A stretch of 64,000 nucleotides of DNA from Cnuella takakiae (GTDB lineage: Bacteria; Bacteroidota; Bacteroidia; Chitinophagales; Chitinophagaceae): the NCBI RefSeq assembly GCF_001953305.1, contig NZ_MTFE01000010.1, positions 1,862,715-1,926,714 of the forward strand. The letters run 5' to 3'. Positions 25,903 through 36,531 of the stretch are shown here, piece by piece (position 1 is the first letter of the stretch; each line of letters opens with the position of its first letter). The notes under the pieces are model-generated. The model searched no databases and was not told the DNA's origin. It was given only the letters and a program-made list of their open reading frames with translations. Made by a program: the position numbers and the translations under genes.

Positions 25903-27429
25903 ATGAAACAAAACATAACCAAGGTATTTGTTGCGGGCTTTATTGCGCTGGCAGCGATCAATGCCTGTTCGGAAAAGCTGGATGTGCTGGACACCAACAA
26001 CCCCACCACGGAAAGCTATTTTAAAACTGCAGGGGAGCTGCAAAATGGCGTCAATGCCATCTACTCCACCCTTCGTTCGGCCAACCTGGTGGGCCGCGAA
26101 TGGTTTTTTCTACGCGATATGCGCAGCGGTGAAACGGCACCCGGCGGTCCCCAACTGGAGGCGCCCCGGGCTGAGCTGTTGTTGCAGACCAATGGCGCTC
26201 CTTCCAACTCGGTGCTTTCCAGCGTTTGGACCGGCGCCTACCAAATGATCAACCGGGCCAATATGGTATTTCTGAAGGCCCCCGATATCACCGACAATAT
26301 CGCACTGCGCGATCAGTTAGTAGGTGAAGCTAGGTTTTTGCGGGCATGGGCTTATTTCGAACTGGTGTCGCAATGGGGCGATGTGCCGCTATATACCGAG
26401 CCGGTAAATGCGCCTACCGACTACAAGGGCAAATCGCCTGCAGCTGAAGTATATGCCCTCATCATTCAGGACCTGACCCAGGCAGCACCGGCACTGCCCG
26501 AAGTGCCTTCGCAGCCCGGCCGTGTTACCCGGGGTGCTGCCAATGCCCTGCTGGGCAGGGTGCAGATGCAGAAAGGCGATTATGCCGCTGCCAAGGAAGC
26601 GCTGCTTAAAGTGGTGAACTCAGGTAAGTATATCCTGGAGCCGAACTTCCTCCACAATTTTGATGGGGATGTAATGTCCAATGGCCAGAAGGTAGCCGAC
26701 GGCCATGAGTTCAACCGCGAGTCGGTATTTGAAGTGGCCTTTGTAGACAAGGGCGATAACAACTTCAACTGGGGCTATAACGGCGAAGGAATTGCGCAGC
26801 CCGTAAGTACGGTACACAACCAGGAGTATGGTATTGTATGGGGCAATGTCATTCCTTCCGACCGTTTGCTCAACGAGTTTGAACCCAACGATCCCAGGTA
26901 TAAGTTTTCCTTTTACGAACCCGGCGACCAGATACTAACCTTCGCCGGAACCAAGCCTGGCAAAACCCTCACCGCCGCCGATATGAACGTGGCTGCCAGC
27001 ACCCGCAATGGGGTAACAGCAAAAAGGGTTTTCCGTAAATATTCCATTTACGATTGGGACGACAACGGCTTTCACCCCGGAGGCGTTAACCACCGTTTGA
27101 TCCGGTATGCCGAGGTGCTGCTGATGCTGGCCGAATGCGAGGTTGAACTGGGCAACCTGGGTGCTGCTGCCGGTTATATCAACCAGGTGCGGGCACGCCC
27201 CAGTGTAAACATGCCGCCCATCACCATTGCTTCTAAGGAGCAGGGTATCCGCGCAGTAATGCACGAAAGAGCCGTAGAGCTGGGTATTGAGAGCCTGAAC
27301 AACACCGATATCCTGCGCTGGCGCAAGAAGGGGTACTATCCCTCCATTATGCCCGATCCCCGGCCTAACCAGCAGGAGTTTCTGCCCATACCGGCTTCGG
27401 AAACTGCTGCCAACCCATTGATCAAGTAA
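25903..27429 (+). CDS. SusD/RagB-like lipoprotein 2
   Basis: This 508-aa lipoprotein has the lipobox AINAC (Cys22). SusD-type landmarks are TTESYFKTAGELQNGVNAIYSTLR, VGEARFLRAWAYFELVSQWGDVPLY, RYAEVLLMLAECEVELG, and the C-terminal MHERAVELGIESLNNTDILRWRKKGYY. It is the surface partner of the preceding SusC. A strong terminator follows at 27450-27480, so the ASPIC/UnbV gene downstream may have its own promoter or depend on read-through. Confidence 0.95.
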   Translation: MKQNITKVFVAGFIALAAINACSEKLDVLDTNNPTTESYFKTAGELQNGVNAIYSTLRSANLVGREWFFLRDMRSGETAPGGPQLEAPRAELLLQTNGAPSNSVLSSVWTGAYQMINRANMVFLKAPDITDNIALRDQLVGEARFLRAWAYFELVSQWGDVPLYTEPVNAPTDYKGKSPAAEVYALIIQDLTQAAPALPEVPSQPGRVTRGAANALLGRVQMQKGDYAAAKEALLKVVNSGKYILEPNFLHNFDGDVMSNGQKVADGHEFNRESVFEVAFVDKGDNNFNWGYNGEGIAQPVSTVHNQEYGIVWGNVIPSDRLLNEFEPNDPRYKFSFYEPGDQILTFAGTKPGKTLTAADMNVAASTRNGVTAKRVFRKYSIYDWDDNGFHPGGVNHRLIRYAEVLLMLAECEVELGNLGAAAGYINQVRARPSVNMPPITIASKEQGIRAVMHERAVELGIESLNNTDILRWRKKGYYPSIMPDPRPNQQEFLPIPASETAANPLIK

Positions 27430-27449
27430 ATAAAAACCGCATGGTACAG

Positions 27450-27480
27450 GGGCTGCTCCGCTTAGGGCAGCCCTTTTTTT
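27450..27480 (+). terminator. Terminator after SusD 2
   Basis: GGGCTGC (27450-27456) pairs with GCAGCCC (27467-27473), followed by seven T. Confidence 0.9.
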
Positions 27481-27750
27481 GCGCTGCAGCCTTTCCAATT
27501 TACAGCAGGTTGCAACTTCGTGTATACGCGGAATCTTCAAGGATAGCTTCGTGCGGGGCAGGCGGTGAAACCGCATGCAGCAGCAAGTTGCTGTTACGCA
27601 AATGGGGGCGGGTAATATTTAGACAAAATGAAAACAAGCCCGGCAAGAAAGCTGCATTGGAAGTGGGTTTCTGTTTAAATTGAAGTCCTGATGCGCCTTG
27701 CAACAGCTACTGCTTTTGATTGGTTAACGCTTTTGCTTATACGCTACCAT

Positions 27751-30700
27751 ATGCCACACCATACCTTGGAGAAACATTTTCTGTTGCTGCTTTGTTTGCC
27801 GGCCCTGTTGTTGGCTCTGGGTTGTGGCCGAACAGAAGAAGGCCCTGCCTTGTTTACCCCGCTTTCCGCAAAACAAACCGGCATCCAGTTTATCAACAGG
27901 GTAGAAGAGGTGGATTCCACCAAGTCCTTTGTCAACGAGTTTGGCTATATGGGTGGTGGCGTGGGCATCGGCGATTTCAACAAGGATGGTTTACCCGATA
28001 TCTTTTTTACCGGCAACCAGGTAAGCTGCAGGATGTACCTCAATAAAGGCGGCAATCAATTTACCGATATTACTACTGCCGCAGGTTTGCAAACGCCGGT
28101 ATGGGCAACAGGGGTGAGCGTGGTGGATATCAACAGCGATGGCTACGACGATCTGTACGTGTGCACCTATGGCAAAGACCTGAACAACCGGACGAAGAAC
28201 CTACTCTTTATCAACCAGCGCAACCTCACCTTCCGGGAAGAGGCCGCGCAGTACGGCCTTGCCGATACCGGCTATTCGTCACAGGCAGCCTTCCTGGATT
28301 ATGATAAAGACGGCGACCTCGATATGTACCTCGCCAACTACATGCTCAATGGGCCCAATGCCAATACCCTTTTTAGAAAAGACAGTTCGGGGCGGGCACC
28401 TGCCAGCGACCGCCTTTACCGAAATACAGGGTACAACAAAACGCTGGGTCACCCGGTGTATGAAGACGTGACGGTGGCTGCGCATATGGGCGAAGACGGC
28501 TTTGGCCTGGGCGTGGTAGTGAGTGATGTTAACAACGACAACTGGCCCGATATCTATGTGGCCAACGACTTTGTGTCAAACGATATCCTTTGGCTGAATA
28601 ACAAAAAAGGCGGTTTTACCAACTGCTCCGAAAAGTCCCTCCAGCATACCAGCTACTCCAGTATGGGTGTGGATGCTGCCGATATCAACAACGATGGCCT
28701 TTCCGACCTGGCAACACTTGATATGCTGCCCGAGTTCAACGAACGGAAGAAGACCTCTTTTTCCATGATGAACTACAACCGATATGAAAGTGAGCGGCAG
28801 ATGGGCTACCAGCCCGAGTTTGTACGCAATATGCTCCAGCTAAACAGGGGTACTTACCAGGAGGGTGAAACGGATATGCCCTTTTTCAGCGAAATAGGAC
28901 AGATGGCCGGCATTGCCGCCACCGACTGGAGCTGGAGCGTGCTCCTGGCCGATTTTGACAATGACGGCTGGAAAGACATGCACATCACCAATGGCATCGG
29001 AAGGGATTTCATCAATGGCGATTTCCTGGAATTTAGCGAGCAGCAGTTGAGTGATCCATTTGAACCGGCTGAAAGGAAGAAACAAAAGATCCGCGAAAAG
29101 CTGGCTTCCCTGAAACATATAGCCCTCTCTAACTACCTGTTTCAAAACAAGGATGGCCACCACTTTACCGACATTTCGGAGCAGGCCCATATCGGCGATA
29201 CCTCCATGTCGAACGGTGCTGCCTATGCCGACCTGGACAACGACGGCGACCTGGACCTGGTTGTGAATAATATCAACAGCGAAGCTTTTATCCTGCAAAA
29301 CAATACGGCGCAAGGGGCAAAGAACTCGAGCCATTACCTGCAATTCAACCTGGTAGGCGAGGGGACCAACCTCCAGGCCATGGGCGCCAAAGTGTGGGTA
29401 TATGCCGGCGGCCAGGTACAGGTGCAGGAGCAAAACCCGGTGAAAGGTTATTACTCCAGCGTGGATCGAAGGCTGCATTTTGGTTTGGGAAAACAGGACC
29501 GGGTAGACTCGGTAGTGGTGCTGTGGCCCAACGATAAAGTACTGGTGTTGGCCCAACCCAGAACTGATACAATTTATACGCTAAGCGTTGCCGATGCCGG
29601 GCGGTTCTTTAACCCTGAAAAACCTGTGGGCAACACCTTGATGGAGCCGCTGCCTTCAATGGCCTATCTCCACCGCGAAAACCCGTACAACGATTTTGAC
29701 CAGCAGCGACTGTTGCCCCAAAAGTTTTCAGGGTTGGGGCCCTTCATGGCTACCGGCGATATCAATGGTGATAGCCTGGCTGACCTTTTTGTAGGCGGCG
29801 CTTTCAACAGCCCCGGTAAGTTGTTGGTGCAACAACCGGATGGGAATTTTATACCTAAAGATTTAACCACCGGCATTAAGATGAATGACGATGGTCCCGC
29901 CGCCTTTTTCGATGCTGATAAAGATGGCGATCTCGACCTGCTGCTAACTTATGGTGAAACCAGTTACGCCGATGGGGTACCACAGCTTAAACCTTCTTTG
30001 TTTTTAAACGACGGCAAAGGAAACTTTACCCTACAACAATCAGCCATTCCCGATGGCGTAAGCACCATTGGGGGCTGCGTGGCCCCTGCCGATTATGACG
30101 GCGATGGCGATCTCGACTTCTTTATCGGCGGCCGGGTATCGGCAAGGAGCTACCCGCAGGCACCGCGGAGTTTTTTGCTGCAAAACAATGGGGGCCGCTT
30201 TACCGATGTGACTTCCCGGGTGGCGCCGGCTTTGGAAAGGGCAGGCATGGTAACAGCAGCATCCTGGAGCGACTACAGCGGCGATGGTAAACCCGACCTG
30301 GTTGTAACCGGCGAATGGATGCCCGTGCGTTTTTTTACCAATAGCGGCGGCGCCCTTCACGAAGCAACAGGAGCCACCGGTTTAAAAGATATGGAAGGCA
30401 TGTGGCGCTCGCTGGCCCTGGCCGACACGGACGGCGATGGCGACCAGGATATTGTAGCCGGAAACTTAGGCGCTAATTGTATCTACAAGGCCAGCCCGGC
30501 ACAACCCATGCAACTGATGGCAGCAGATATGGACAAGAACGGCAGCATCGACCCTGTGATGTTTTACCATATCCGGGAGCAGGACGGGCGCAGTACCCTG
30601 CGGCCAGCCATCAGCCGGTCCCAGTTTGCCGAACAGGTGCCCGCCATTAAGAAGCAATACCTGCGGTACGCCGACTATGCAAAGGCCGATGCGAACGATA

Positions 30701-31119
30701 TTTTCAAAAAAGTGGAAAAGGACAAGCTACTGCAGTGGCGCTGCACCGAAACACGTAGCTGTATCCTTGAAAATAAAGGCGGCGGGAGGTTTGAAAAAAA
30801 GCTGTTGCCGGCAGAGGCGCAATTTGCTCCCATCAATGCTATCCTGTGTACCGATCTTGATGGCGATGGGTTTACCGACCTGGTGCTGGCAGGCAATGAG
30901 TACCAAACCGATGTGATCACGGGTCGCTACGATGCTTCTTACGGTTGTGTGCTGCGGGGAGGAAAAGGTGGCCTTTTCAGGGCGGTATCACCTGCTGCTT
31001 CCGGGATGTTGCTAAAGGGGGATGTAAAAAGCCTGGCCTTACTACAACAACCGTGGGGAAGAATATTGGTTGGAGGGGTTAACAACGATTCTTTGCGTGT
31101 GTTCCGGATCAGGAAATAG
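27751..31119 (+). CDS. FG-GAP/VCBS repeat lipoprotein with ASPIC/UnbV domain 1
   Basis: This 1122-aa protein is predicted to be lipid-anchored (lipobox LALGC, Cys25). It consists of many FG-GAP/VCBS blades with calcium-binding motifs such as DFNKDGLPDIFF, DINSDGYDDLYV, DYDKDGDLDMYL, DLDNDGDLDLVV and DYDGDGDLDFFI. An ASPIC/UnbV domain lies near residues 537-600 (AKVWVYAGGQ, NPVKGYYSSVDRRLHFGLG). Such proteins form beta-propellers on the cell surface; their biochemical role in Bacteroidota is not known. ATG 27751 was chosen because the frame from 27691 adds residues before the lipoprotein signal. It follows a SusCD pair, and a paralogue occupies the same place in the next module. Confidence 0.9.
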   Translation: MPHHTLEKHFLLLLCLPALLLALGCGRTEEGPALFTPLSAKQTGIQFINRVEEVDSTKSFVNEFGYMGGGVGIGDFNKDGLPDIFFTGNQVSCRMYLNKGGNQFTDITTAAGLQTPVWATGVSVVDINSDGYDDLYVCTYGKDLNNRTKNLLFINQRNLTFREEAAQYGLADTGYSSQAAFLDYDKDGDLDMYLANYMLNGPNANTLFRKDSSGRAPASDRLYRNTGYNKTLGHPVYEDVTVAAHMGEDGFGLGVVVSDVNNDNWPDIYVANDFVSNDILWLNNKKGGFTNCSEKSLQHTSYSSMGVDAADINNDGLSDLATLDMLPEFNERKKTSFSMMNYNRYESERQMGYQPEFVRNMLQLNRGTYQEGETDMPFFSEIGQMAGIAATDWSWSVLLADFDNDGWKDMHITNGIGRDFINGDFLEFSEQQLSDPFEPAERKKQKIREKLASLKHIALSNYLFQNKDGHHFTDISEQAHIGDTSMSNGAAYADLDNDGDLDLVVNNINSEAFILQNNTAQGAKNSSHYLQFNLVGEGTNLQAMGAKVWVYAGGQVQVQEQNPVKGYYSSVDRRLHFGLGKQDRVDSVVVLWPNDKVLVLAQPRTDTIYTLSVADAGRFFNPEKPVGNTLMEPLPSMAYLHRENPYNDFDQQRLLPQKFSGLGPFMATGDINGDSLADLFVGGAFNSPGKLLVQQPDGNFIPKDLTTGIKMNDDGPAAFFDADKDGDLDLLLTYGETSYADGVPQLKPSLFLNDGKGNFTLQQSAIPDGVSTIGGCVAPADYDGDGDLDFFIGGRVSARSYPQAPRSFLLQNNGGRFTDVTSRVAPALERAGMVTAASWSDYSGDGKPDLVVTGEWMPVRFFTNSGGALHEATGATGLKDMEGMWRSLALADTDGDGDQDIVAGNLGANCIYKASPAQPMQLMAADMDKNGSIDPVMFYHIREQDGRSTLRPAISRSQFAEQVPAIKKQYLRYADYAKADANDIFKKVEKDKLLQWRCTETRSCILENKGGGRFEKKLLPAEAQFAPINAILCTDLDGDGFTDLVLAGNEYQTDVITGRYDASYGCVLRGGKGGLFRAVSPAASGMLLKGDVKSLALLQQPWGRILVGGVNNDSLRVFRIRK

Positions 31120-31621
31120 GGAGGGCTATGGGGCAGAATAGGCCACTAACTGTTGGCAACGCAAATTTTTCCACCTTGTGCTTAAAAGAGGAACCGATGT
31201 AGCGGTTGCTAATAAAACAAGTTCCCTTTGACTCGTGCTCAGGGTATAAAAATCTAAAGCAAATAACCATTTTTCCAACTGCCAGGAGCCCTTTTTACAA
31301 CCAAGGGGTTTAAGTTGTGGACAAAATACTTTTAAAATTTTTTATTAAAGTTTTCTAAAATTTAATTTAGAAATTATATTTGTTTGGCTAAGCACTTACA
31401 TCTGCTATTGAACCTGTGAACCACTGCTACAGTGCCCTCTTGTATTACTTAGCTCCTTTTTCACAAGCATCCTACCCTGATTACATTTCAAAAAAGTTAT
31501 GCATTTGCCTGCTGCAATTTGCTGCACGTAAACCTATACCTGTATATCAACCTTTTTGCCCTTAACCATTCTCGGAAGTCTTTTCAGGTCAGCTGATAGT
31601 TTTAAACCCAAAATCAATTAC
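31120..31621. other. Intergenic region upstream of SusC 3
   Basis: This 502-bp gap is AT-rich around 31320-31385 and contains a Bacteroidota -7-like box (31375-31382). The leader between that box and the susC ATG would be about 240 nt. The frame is open from a TTG at 31556, but that is upstream of the signal peptide. Nothing else is recognisable. Confidence 0.5.
31375..31382 (+). promoter_or_regulatory. Possible -7 promoter element of the SusC 3 operon
   Basis: TATATTTG matches the Bacteroidota TAnnTTTG -7 box and is identical to the box upstream of SusC 1. I see no TTG 19-20 nt upstream, so the -33 element is weak or absent. Confidence 0.4.
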
Positions 31622-34600
31622 ATGATCAAGCATTTGCGACTGCTAATCGTCCTGCTGCTATTTAGCACGGCAGTACTAGCACAAAGACAGCTGAGTGGCA
31701 TTGTGCGCAATGCCCAAACCGGATCGGGACTGGCTGCGGCCACCGTGAAGGTGCAGGGCCAGAACGTGCAAACGGTTACCGGCTCGGAAGGCAACTTCAA
31801 TCTTTCGGTGCCCTCCGGAAGTGTGGTGCTGGAAGTATCTTATGTAGGCTTTGGCACCAAGGTGGTGCCGGTTGCCGCCAACGAAACCGATGTTATTATT
31901 GCTTTGGATGCCAATTCGGCCGAGCTCACCCAGGTGGTGGTGACCGCCCTGGGCATCAGCAAGGAATCGCGCAAACTGGGTTACTCGGTAACCACGGTGA
32001 GTGGCGAACAAATGACCAAGGCAAGGGAAACCAACCTGGCCCTTTCGCTGGCCGGCCGCGTGGCTGGTCTGAATGTAAAAGGCACCAGTGGTGGCCCCGG
32101 TGGTACGGCCAAGATCCTGCTGCGCGGTATGCCCAGCATGAACTCGGGTGGCTCCCCGCTTTTTGTGATCAACGGTGTGCCCATCGACAATACCCAGCGC
32201 GGCAGCTCGGGTGAGTGGGGCGGTGCCGACAACGGCGATGGCATTGGTAACCTCAACCCCGATGATATTGAATCGATGACGGTGCTGAAAGGCCAGTCGG
32301 CGTCGGCACTGTATGGCGCCCGTGCCTCCAACGGTGTGATCCTGATCACTACCAAAACGGCCAAGAAGGGTACTTTCTCGGTGGATTACAATATGAACTA
32401 TGCCATGGAAAAAGCCATGGACCTCACCGACTTCCAATACGTATATGGCCAGGGTGTTGGCGGTAAAAAACCGGCTACTGTAGCCGAGGCTTTACAAACC
32501 TCCCGTATGAGCTGGGGTAGCCGCCTCGATGGTTCTCAGGTAATCCAGTTTGACGGTAAAACTTACCCTTATACTGCCTATAAGGATAACCTGGAAGACT
32601 TTTACCGCACCGGTTCGGCTTTCACCAACACGGTAGCATTGACCCGTGGTGGTGAGAACGGCTCGTTCCGCCTGTCGCTTTCCAACCTGGATAATAATTC
32701 CATTGTACGCAACAGCGGTTTGGATCGTAAAACCATCAACCTGAATATAGAGCAAAAGCTTACCGACAAACTGAGCGTAAACCTGCTGGCAAACTTTATC
32801 AACGAAGACTCCAAGAATCGTCCCCAGTTAAGTGATGGTCCCATGAACCCCAACAACGGGTTATTCCTGGCCACCAATATCAACCAGTCGGTTCTGGGTA
32901 TCGGTTACGACCCCGCCACGGGTTACGAAACCCGCTGGGGTGATGACGAGTATGTAACCAACCCCTGGTTTGTGGTAAACCGGTATATCAACAACCTGGG
33001 CCGGAAGCGCTTGATTTCGGCCATTACCGCCCGCTACCAGTTTACCAGCTGGCTGTATGCCCAGGGCCGTGTTGGTTACGACCAGCAGAATGACCGCCTC
33101 TTTAAAGTAGAACCCTGGGGAACCGCTTATACAACCGAGCGCAGGGGTAACCTGCAGGACCAGGCCAACAGCGAGTCGTACGAGCTGAACGTGGATGGTT
33201 TGATTGGGGCAACGCACAAAATCACCAGCGATCTTTCGGTAGACGCTACAGTAGGTGCCAATATGCGGAAGAATCAATATGAGCGCATCCGCATCGGCGG
33301 CGGCCCTTTCATCCTGCCTTACCTGTATAGCTTCAACAACGTTCGCAACTTCAACCGCGATTACAGTTTCTGGAAAACACAGGTGAACTCGGCTTATTAC
33401 AACGTAGACTTCAGCTTCCGCAATTTCCTGACCCTGAGCACCTCGGGCCGCTACGATGCTTATTCTACGCTGCCTTCCAACAACAGGGAAATCTTTACGC
33501 CCTCCGTTTCGGCAAGCCTCATTTATTCGGAGCTGCTGAATATGCCGGCAATCAACTTTGGTAAGCTCCGTGTTTCCTGGGCCAATACCAGCGGTGAAAT
33601 TGGCGAGGCTTACAGAACGGCCCTGTACTACTCTTTGGGCAACTCGCTCAACGGCGTTCCTTTGGGTAGCTTCAGCTCCGACCTGCCCAACCTCACCCTG
33701 AAGCCTTTCACCCTCAGCGAAATTGAAGTAGGTACCGAGCTCCGGATGCTGCGCAACAGGCTGGGTTTTGACATTGCTTATTATACCCGCAAAACAAAGA
33801 ACGAGATCATGCCTGCCACCTTTAGTGCCGCCACCGGCTTTACCAGTGGCCTGGTAGGTACGGGCTCTACCAAGAACGCGGGTCTGGAAGTACAGGTTAC
33901 CGGCGTGCCCATCCAGCAGCGCGATTTCCGCTGGAACGTAACCGCCAACCTCACTACCGTTGAAAACCGCATCCTGGAAACCGATGCCGAAGGCAAAAAC
34001 CAGGGCCTGGGTTCCAACAGGGCAACCCTGGGTAATGCCATCACGGCTTTTGTAAAAGGGTTTGCCGGCCCGCAGATTCTGGCCTACGACTACAAGCGTG
34101 CTGCCAGTGGGGATATTGTGGTAGATGCAAACGGTTACCCTGTTCGGGGCGACCTGATTAAGATGGGCAGCGTGCTGCCTACAGTGTATGGTGGCTTGAA
34201 CAACGAGTTTAGCTACAAAGGCTTCAACATGTCTTTCCTGGTAGATTATAACTACGGCAACAAGGTACTTTCTGCTACCAGCTATTACTCCATCTTCCGC
34301 GGGTTGAACCAAATGACCCTGGAAGGTCGCGAAGGTGGTATCACGGTTGGCGTACTGGAAAATGGAACCAAGAACACCGTTGCTGCCGATGCGCAGGGTT
34401 ACTACCGCTCGCTGGCACAGAATGTAACTTCCATTCACGTGCAGGACGGTGATTTTATCAAGCTGCGCCAGGTGGTGCTGGGTTATACCATCCCAGAGAA
34501 CCTGCTCCAGCGTGTGCCCCTGTTCCAGTCCATCCAGGTTTCACTGGTGGGCCGCAACCTGGCCATCCTGATGAAAAAGACCGACAACATTGATCCGGAA

Positions 34601-34705
34601 GCCAGCTTTGGCTCCAATATCCGGTATGCAGGCATCGAAGGCACCAGTTTGCCCACAACCCGCACTTATGGTATCAATGTCAATTTCAAATTCAAAAACA
34701 AGTAA
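31622..34705 (+). CDS. SusC-like TonB-dependent outer-membrane transporter 3
   Basis: This 1027-aa SusC homologue has a compact signal peptide (MIKHLRLLIVLLLFSTAVLA) and a CarboxypepD_reg-like domain. The plug begins LTQVVVTALGISKESRKLGYSV, a variant in which the usual VVVVGYG is VVVTALGI. It contains SASALYGARASNGVILITT, and the barrel ends GINVNFKFKNK. ATG 31622 is preferred over a TTG at 31556. The susD-like gene starts 1 bp after its stop. This SusC group (VTALGI) usually pairs with SusD-like_2 proteins, as here. Confidence 0.95.
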   Translation: MIKHLRLLIVLLLFSTAVLAQRQLSGIVRNAQTGSGLAAATVKVQGQNVQTVTGSEGNFNLSVPSGSVVLEVSYVGFGTKVVPVAANETDVIIALDANSAELTQVVVTALGISKESRKLGYSVTTVSGEQMTKARETNLALSLAGRVAGLNVKGTSGGPGGTAKILLRGMPSMNSGGSPLFVINGVPIDNTQRGSSGEWGGADNGDGIGNLNPDDIESMTVLKGQSASALYGARASNGVILITTKTAKKGTFSVDYNMNYAMEKAMDLTDFQYVYGQGVGGKKPATVAEALQTSRMSWGSRLDGSQVIQFDGKTYPYTAYKDNLEDFYRTGSAFTNTVALTRGGENGSFRLSLSNLDNNSIVRNSGLDRKTINLNIEQKLTDKLSVNLLANFINEDSKNRPQLSDGPMNPNNGLFLATNINQSVLGIGYDPATGYETRWGDDEYVTNPWFVVNRYINNLGRKRLISAITARYQFTSWLYAQGRVGYDQQNDRLFKVEPWGTAYTTERRGNLQDQANSESYELNVDGLIGATHKITSDLSVDATVGANMRKNQYERIRIGGGPFILPYLYSFNNVRNFNRDYSFWKTQVNSAYYNVDFSFRNFLTLSTSGRYDAYSTLPSNNREIFTPSVSASLIYSELLNMPAINFGKLRVSWANTSGEIGEAYRTALYYSLGNSLNGVPLGSFSSDLPNLTLKPFTLSEIEVGTELRMLRNRLGFDIAYYTRKTKNEIMPATFSAATGFTSGLVGTGSTKNAGLEVQVTGVPIQQRDFRWNVTANLTTVENRILETDAEGKNQGLGSNRATLGNAITAFVKGFAGPQILAYDYKRAASGDIVVDANGYPVRGDLIKMGSVLPTVYGGLNNEFSYKGFNMSFLVDYNYGNKVLSATSYYSIFRGLNQMTLEGREGGITVGVLENGTKNTVAADAQGYYRSLAQNVTSIHVQDGDFIKLRQVVLGYTIPENLLQRVPLFQSIQVSLVGRNLAILMKKTDNIDPEASFGSNIRYAGIEGTSLPTTRTYGINVNFKFKNK

Positions 34706-34706
34706 C

Positions 34707-36320
34707 ATGCGGAAAAGCTTTCTATATATCTCCCTTGTGGCTGCTGTAACGGGTACGGGTTGTACCAAGGATTTTGATGAAATCAATACCGATCCCACCC
34801 GGTCGAGCCCTGCCAATTTTGACCCCAACTATTTCCTTTCTTCCAGCCAGTGGGAGCACGCCAATGCCATCTCGGGGTACAACGGTCCTATCCTGTTCCA
34901 AAGCGGCTGGGTACAGATCTTTGCCTCCACGTCTTCGGGTGCGGCCAACTACTACTCCAATGCCGATAAGTATGTGCCTTCCAGCAATACCAATACCTAC
35001 CTGGGTAGTTCCTGGAACGTAGCCTACCGTTCGGCCAGCCTGGCCAACGAGGCTATTGAAACCACCACCAACCGCCCCGAACTGTCCAACCTGGCCAATA
35101 TCGCCACCATCATGAAGGTGCTCAATGCGCAGTACCTCACCGATACTTATGGCGATATCCCCTACACCCAGGCCCTGCAGGCCAAGACCAATGTCACCCT
35201 GCCTGTTTACGACAAACAGCAGGATGTATACAAGGCCATGCTTGCCGACCTGGATGCGGCCGTTGGCAAACTGGATCCTGCCAAAACCGGCCCCACCGCG
35301 GACCTGTTTCCTTATAAGGGCAATGTTGCACAATGGAAACGTTTTGGCAACTCGCTGCTGCTTCGCATGGCCATGCGCCTGGTAAAGGCCGATGCTGCCC
35401 TGGCAAAACAGTATGCTGAAAAAGCAGCTGCAGGTGGCACCCTTGCCAGTGTTGCCGACGACGCCTTCATTAAGGGCGATGAAGCCAATGGCTACCGCAA
35501 TGCCAATACCGCTGCATTGAATGTTGCCGGTGACTTTTATGAAGTGCGCTGGAGCAAAACCCTGATCGATTACCTCAAAGGCACCAACGATCCCCGTGTA
35601 GGTGTGATTGCCGAAGTGCCGGCTGCCGGCCTGGCAGGCAACCAAAGCTTTGGACTGGCGGGCAACAACGATCCGGCCATACAAAAAGGGCTGCCCAATG
35701 GCTTTGACCTGAACGCAGGCGCTACCGATATCAGCAAGTCGCCCGGTTATGCAGGTGGTACCGGCACCGGTGCCGACTTTACCCCCATCGGCCAGTACTC
35801 CCGTCCCCGCAGTGCCGTTTATGGCAACTACAGCGGTCCTGTATTCGTGCTTTCCTATGCCGAGTCGGAGCTGCTGCTGGCTGAAGCGGCTGTCAGGGGC
35901 TGGAATGTAGGCGGAACTGCCGCCCAGCATTATGCCAATGCACTGGGTGGCGCCATCCAGTCGCTGGGTGCTTTTGGTGGCGCAGCAACGGTGCCTGCTG
36001 CAACGGTTACGGCCTATGTTGCCGCGCATCCGCTGGATGTGTCTTCCCAAACGGCTTCGCTTAAAATGATCAACGAGCAATACTGGGCAACCACCGGTGT
36101 GCAGCTGAATTTTTCAGAGGCCTGGAATAACTGGAAACGCTCGGGTTATCCTGTGCTGACACCGGTTAACTACCCCGGTAATTTTTCGGGCGGCGCCATT
36201 CCCCGCAGGCAGCCTTACCCGCTTTCGGAAGCTACCCTCAACGGTGCCAACTACAGCACCGCGGTAGGTGGCCTCACCGGTGGCGATGTATGGACCTCGC
36301 GGTTGTGGTGGGACAAATAA
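34707..36320 (+). CDS. SusD-like lipoprotein 3 (SusD-like_2 type)
   Basis: This 537-aa lipoprotein has the lipobox TGTGC (Cys19) followed by KDFDEINTDPTRSSP, the usual start of the SusD-like_2/SusD homologue group. Family features include SLANEAIETT, MKVLNAQYLTDTYGDIPYTQAL, RFGNSLLLRMAMRLVKAD, VLSYAESELLLAEAAVRGW and EAWNNWKRSGYPVLTPVNYPGN, and a C-terminal end in WTSRLWWDK. The frame is open from 34590 inside susC, but ATG 34707, one base after the susC stop, gives the signal peptide. This spacing implies translational coupling with its SusC. Confidence 0.95.
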   Translation: MRKSFLYISLVAAVTGTGCTKDFDEINTDPTRSSPANFDPNYFLSSSQWEHANAISGYNGPILFQSGWVQIFASTSSGAANYYSNADKYVPSSNTNTYLGSSWNVAYRSASLANEAIETTTNRPELSNLANIATIMKVLNAQYLTDTYGDIPYTQALQAKTNVTLPVYDKQQDVYKAMLADLDAAVGKLDPAKTGPTADLFPYKGNVAQWKRFGNSLLLRMAMRLVKADAALAKQYAEKAAAGGTLASVADDAFIKGDEANGYRNANTAALNVAGDFYEVRWSKTLIDYLKGTNDPRVGVIAEVPAAGLAGNQSFGLAGNNDPAIQKGLPNGFDLNAGATDISKSPGYAGGTGTGADFTPIGQYSRPRSAVYGNYSGPVFVLSYAESELLLAEAAVRGWNVGGTAAQHYANALGGAIQSLGAFGGAATVPAATVTAYVAAHPLDVSSQTASLKMINEQYWATTGVQLNFSEAWNNWKRSGYPVLTPVNYPGNFSGGAIPRRQPYPLSEATLNGANYSTAVGGLTGGDVWTSRLWWDK

Positions 36321-36334
36321 TATTTCCTATGGCA

Positions 36335-36367
36335 AAAGACAGGGTGCCGTAGTGCCCCTGTCTTTTT
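36335..36367 (+). terminator. Terminator after SusD 3
   Basis: AAAGACAGGG (36335-36344) pairs with CCCTGTCTTT (36356-36365), followed by TT. It separates the SusCD pair from the ASPIC/UnbV gene, as in module 2. Confidence 0.8.
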
Positions 36368-36531
36368 GCTATCCCTAACTTTCGAATCAGTGGATCGGTA
36401 GCTTTCTATGAACCTGTTGTTTATCCAGTAGCATGCGATTGTTGTTTGTGGTAATGGGGTATAACAATGGAATTATAAATAGGCAACTGAACCTTAATCC
36501 CTAAATTGGAAAGGGTCAATAAATCCTTGCC

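Noticed and set aside
32861-34438. 525-aa open frame on the minus strand
   Set aside because: Antisense to the third SusC gene, no domain found by eye.
34722-36080. 452-aa open frame on the minus strand
   Set aside because: Antisense to the third SusD gene; glycine/isoleucine-rich low-information translation.
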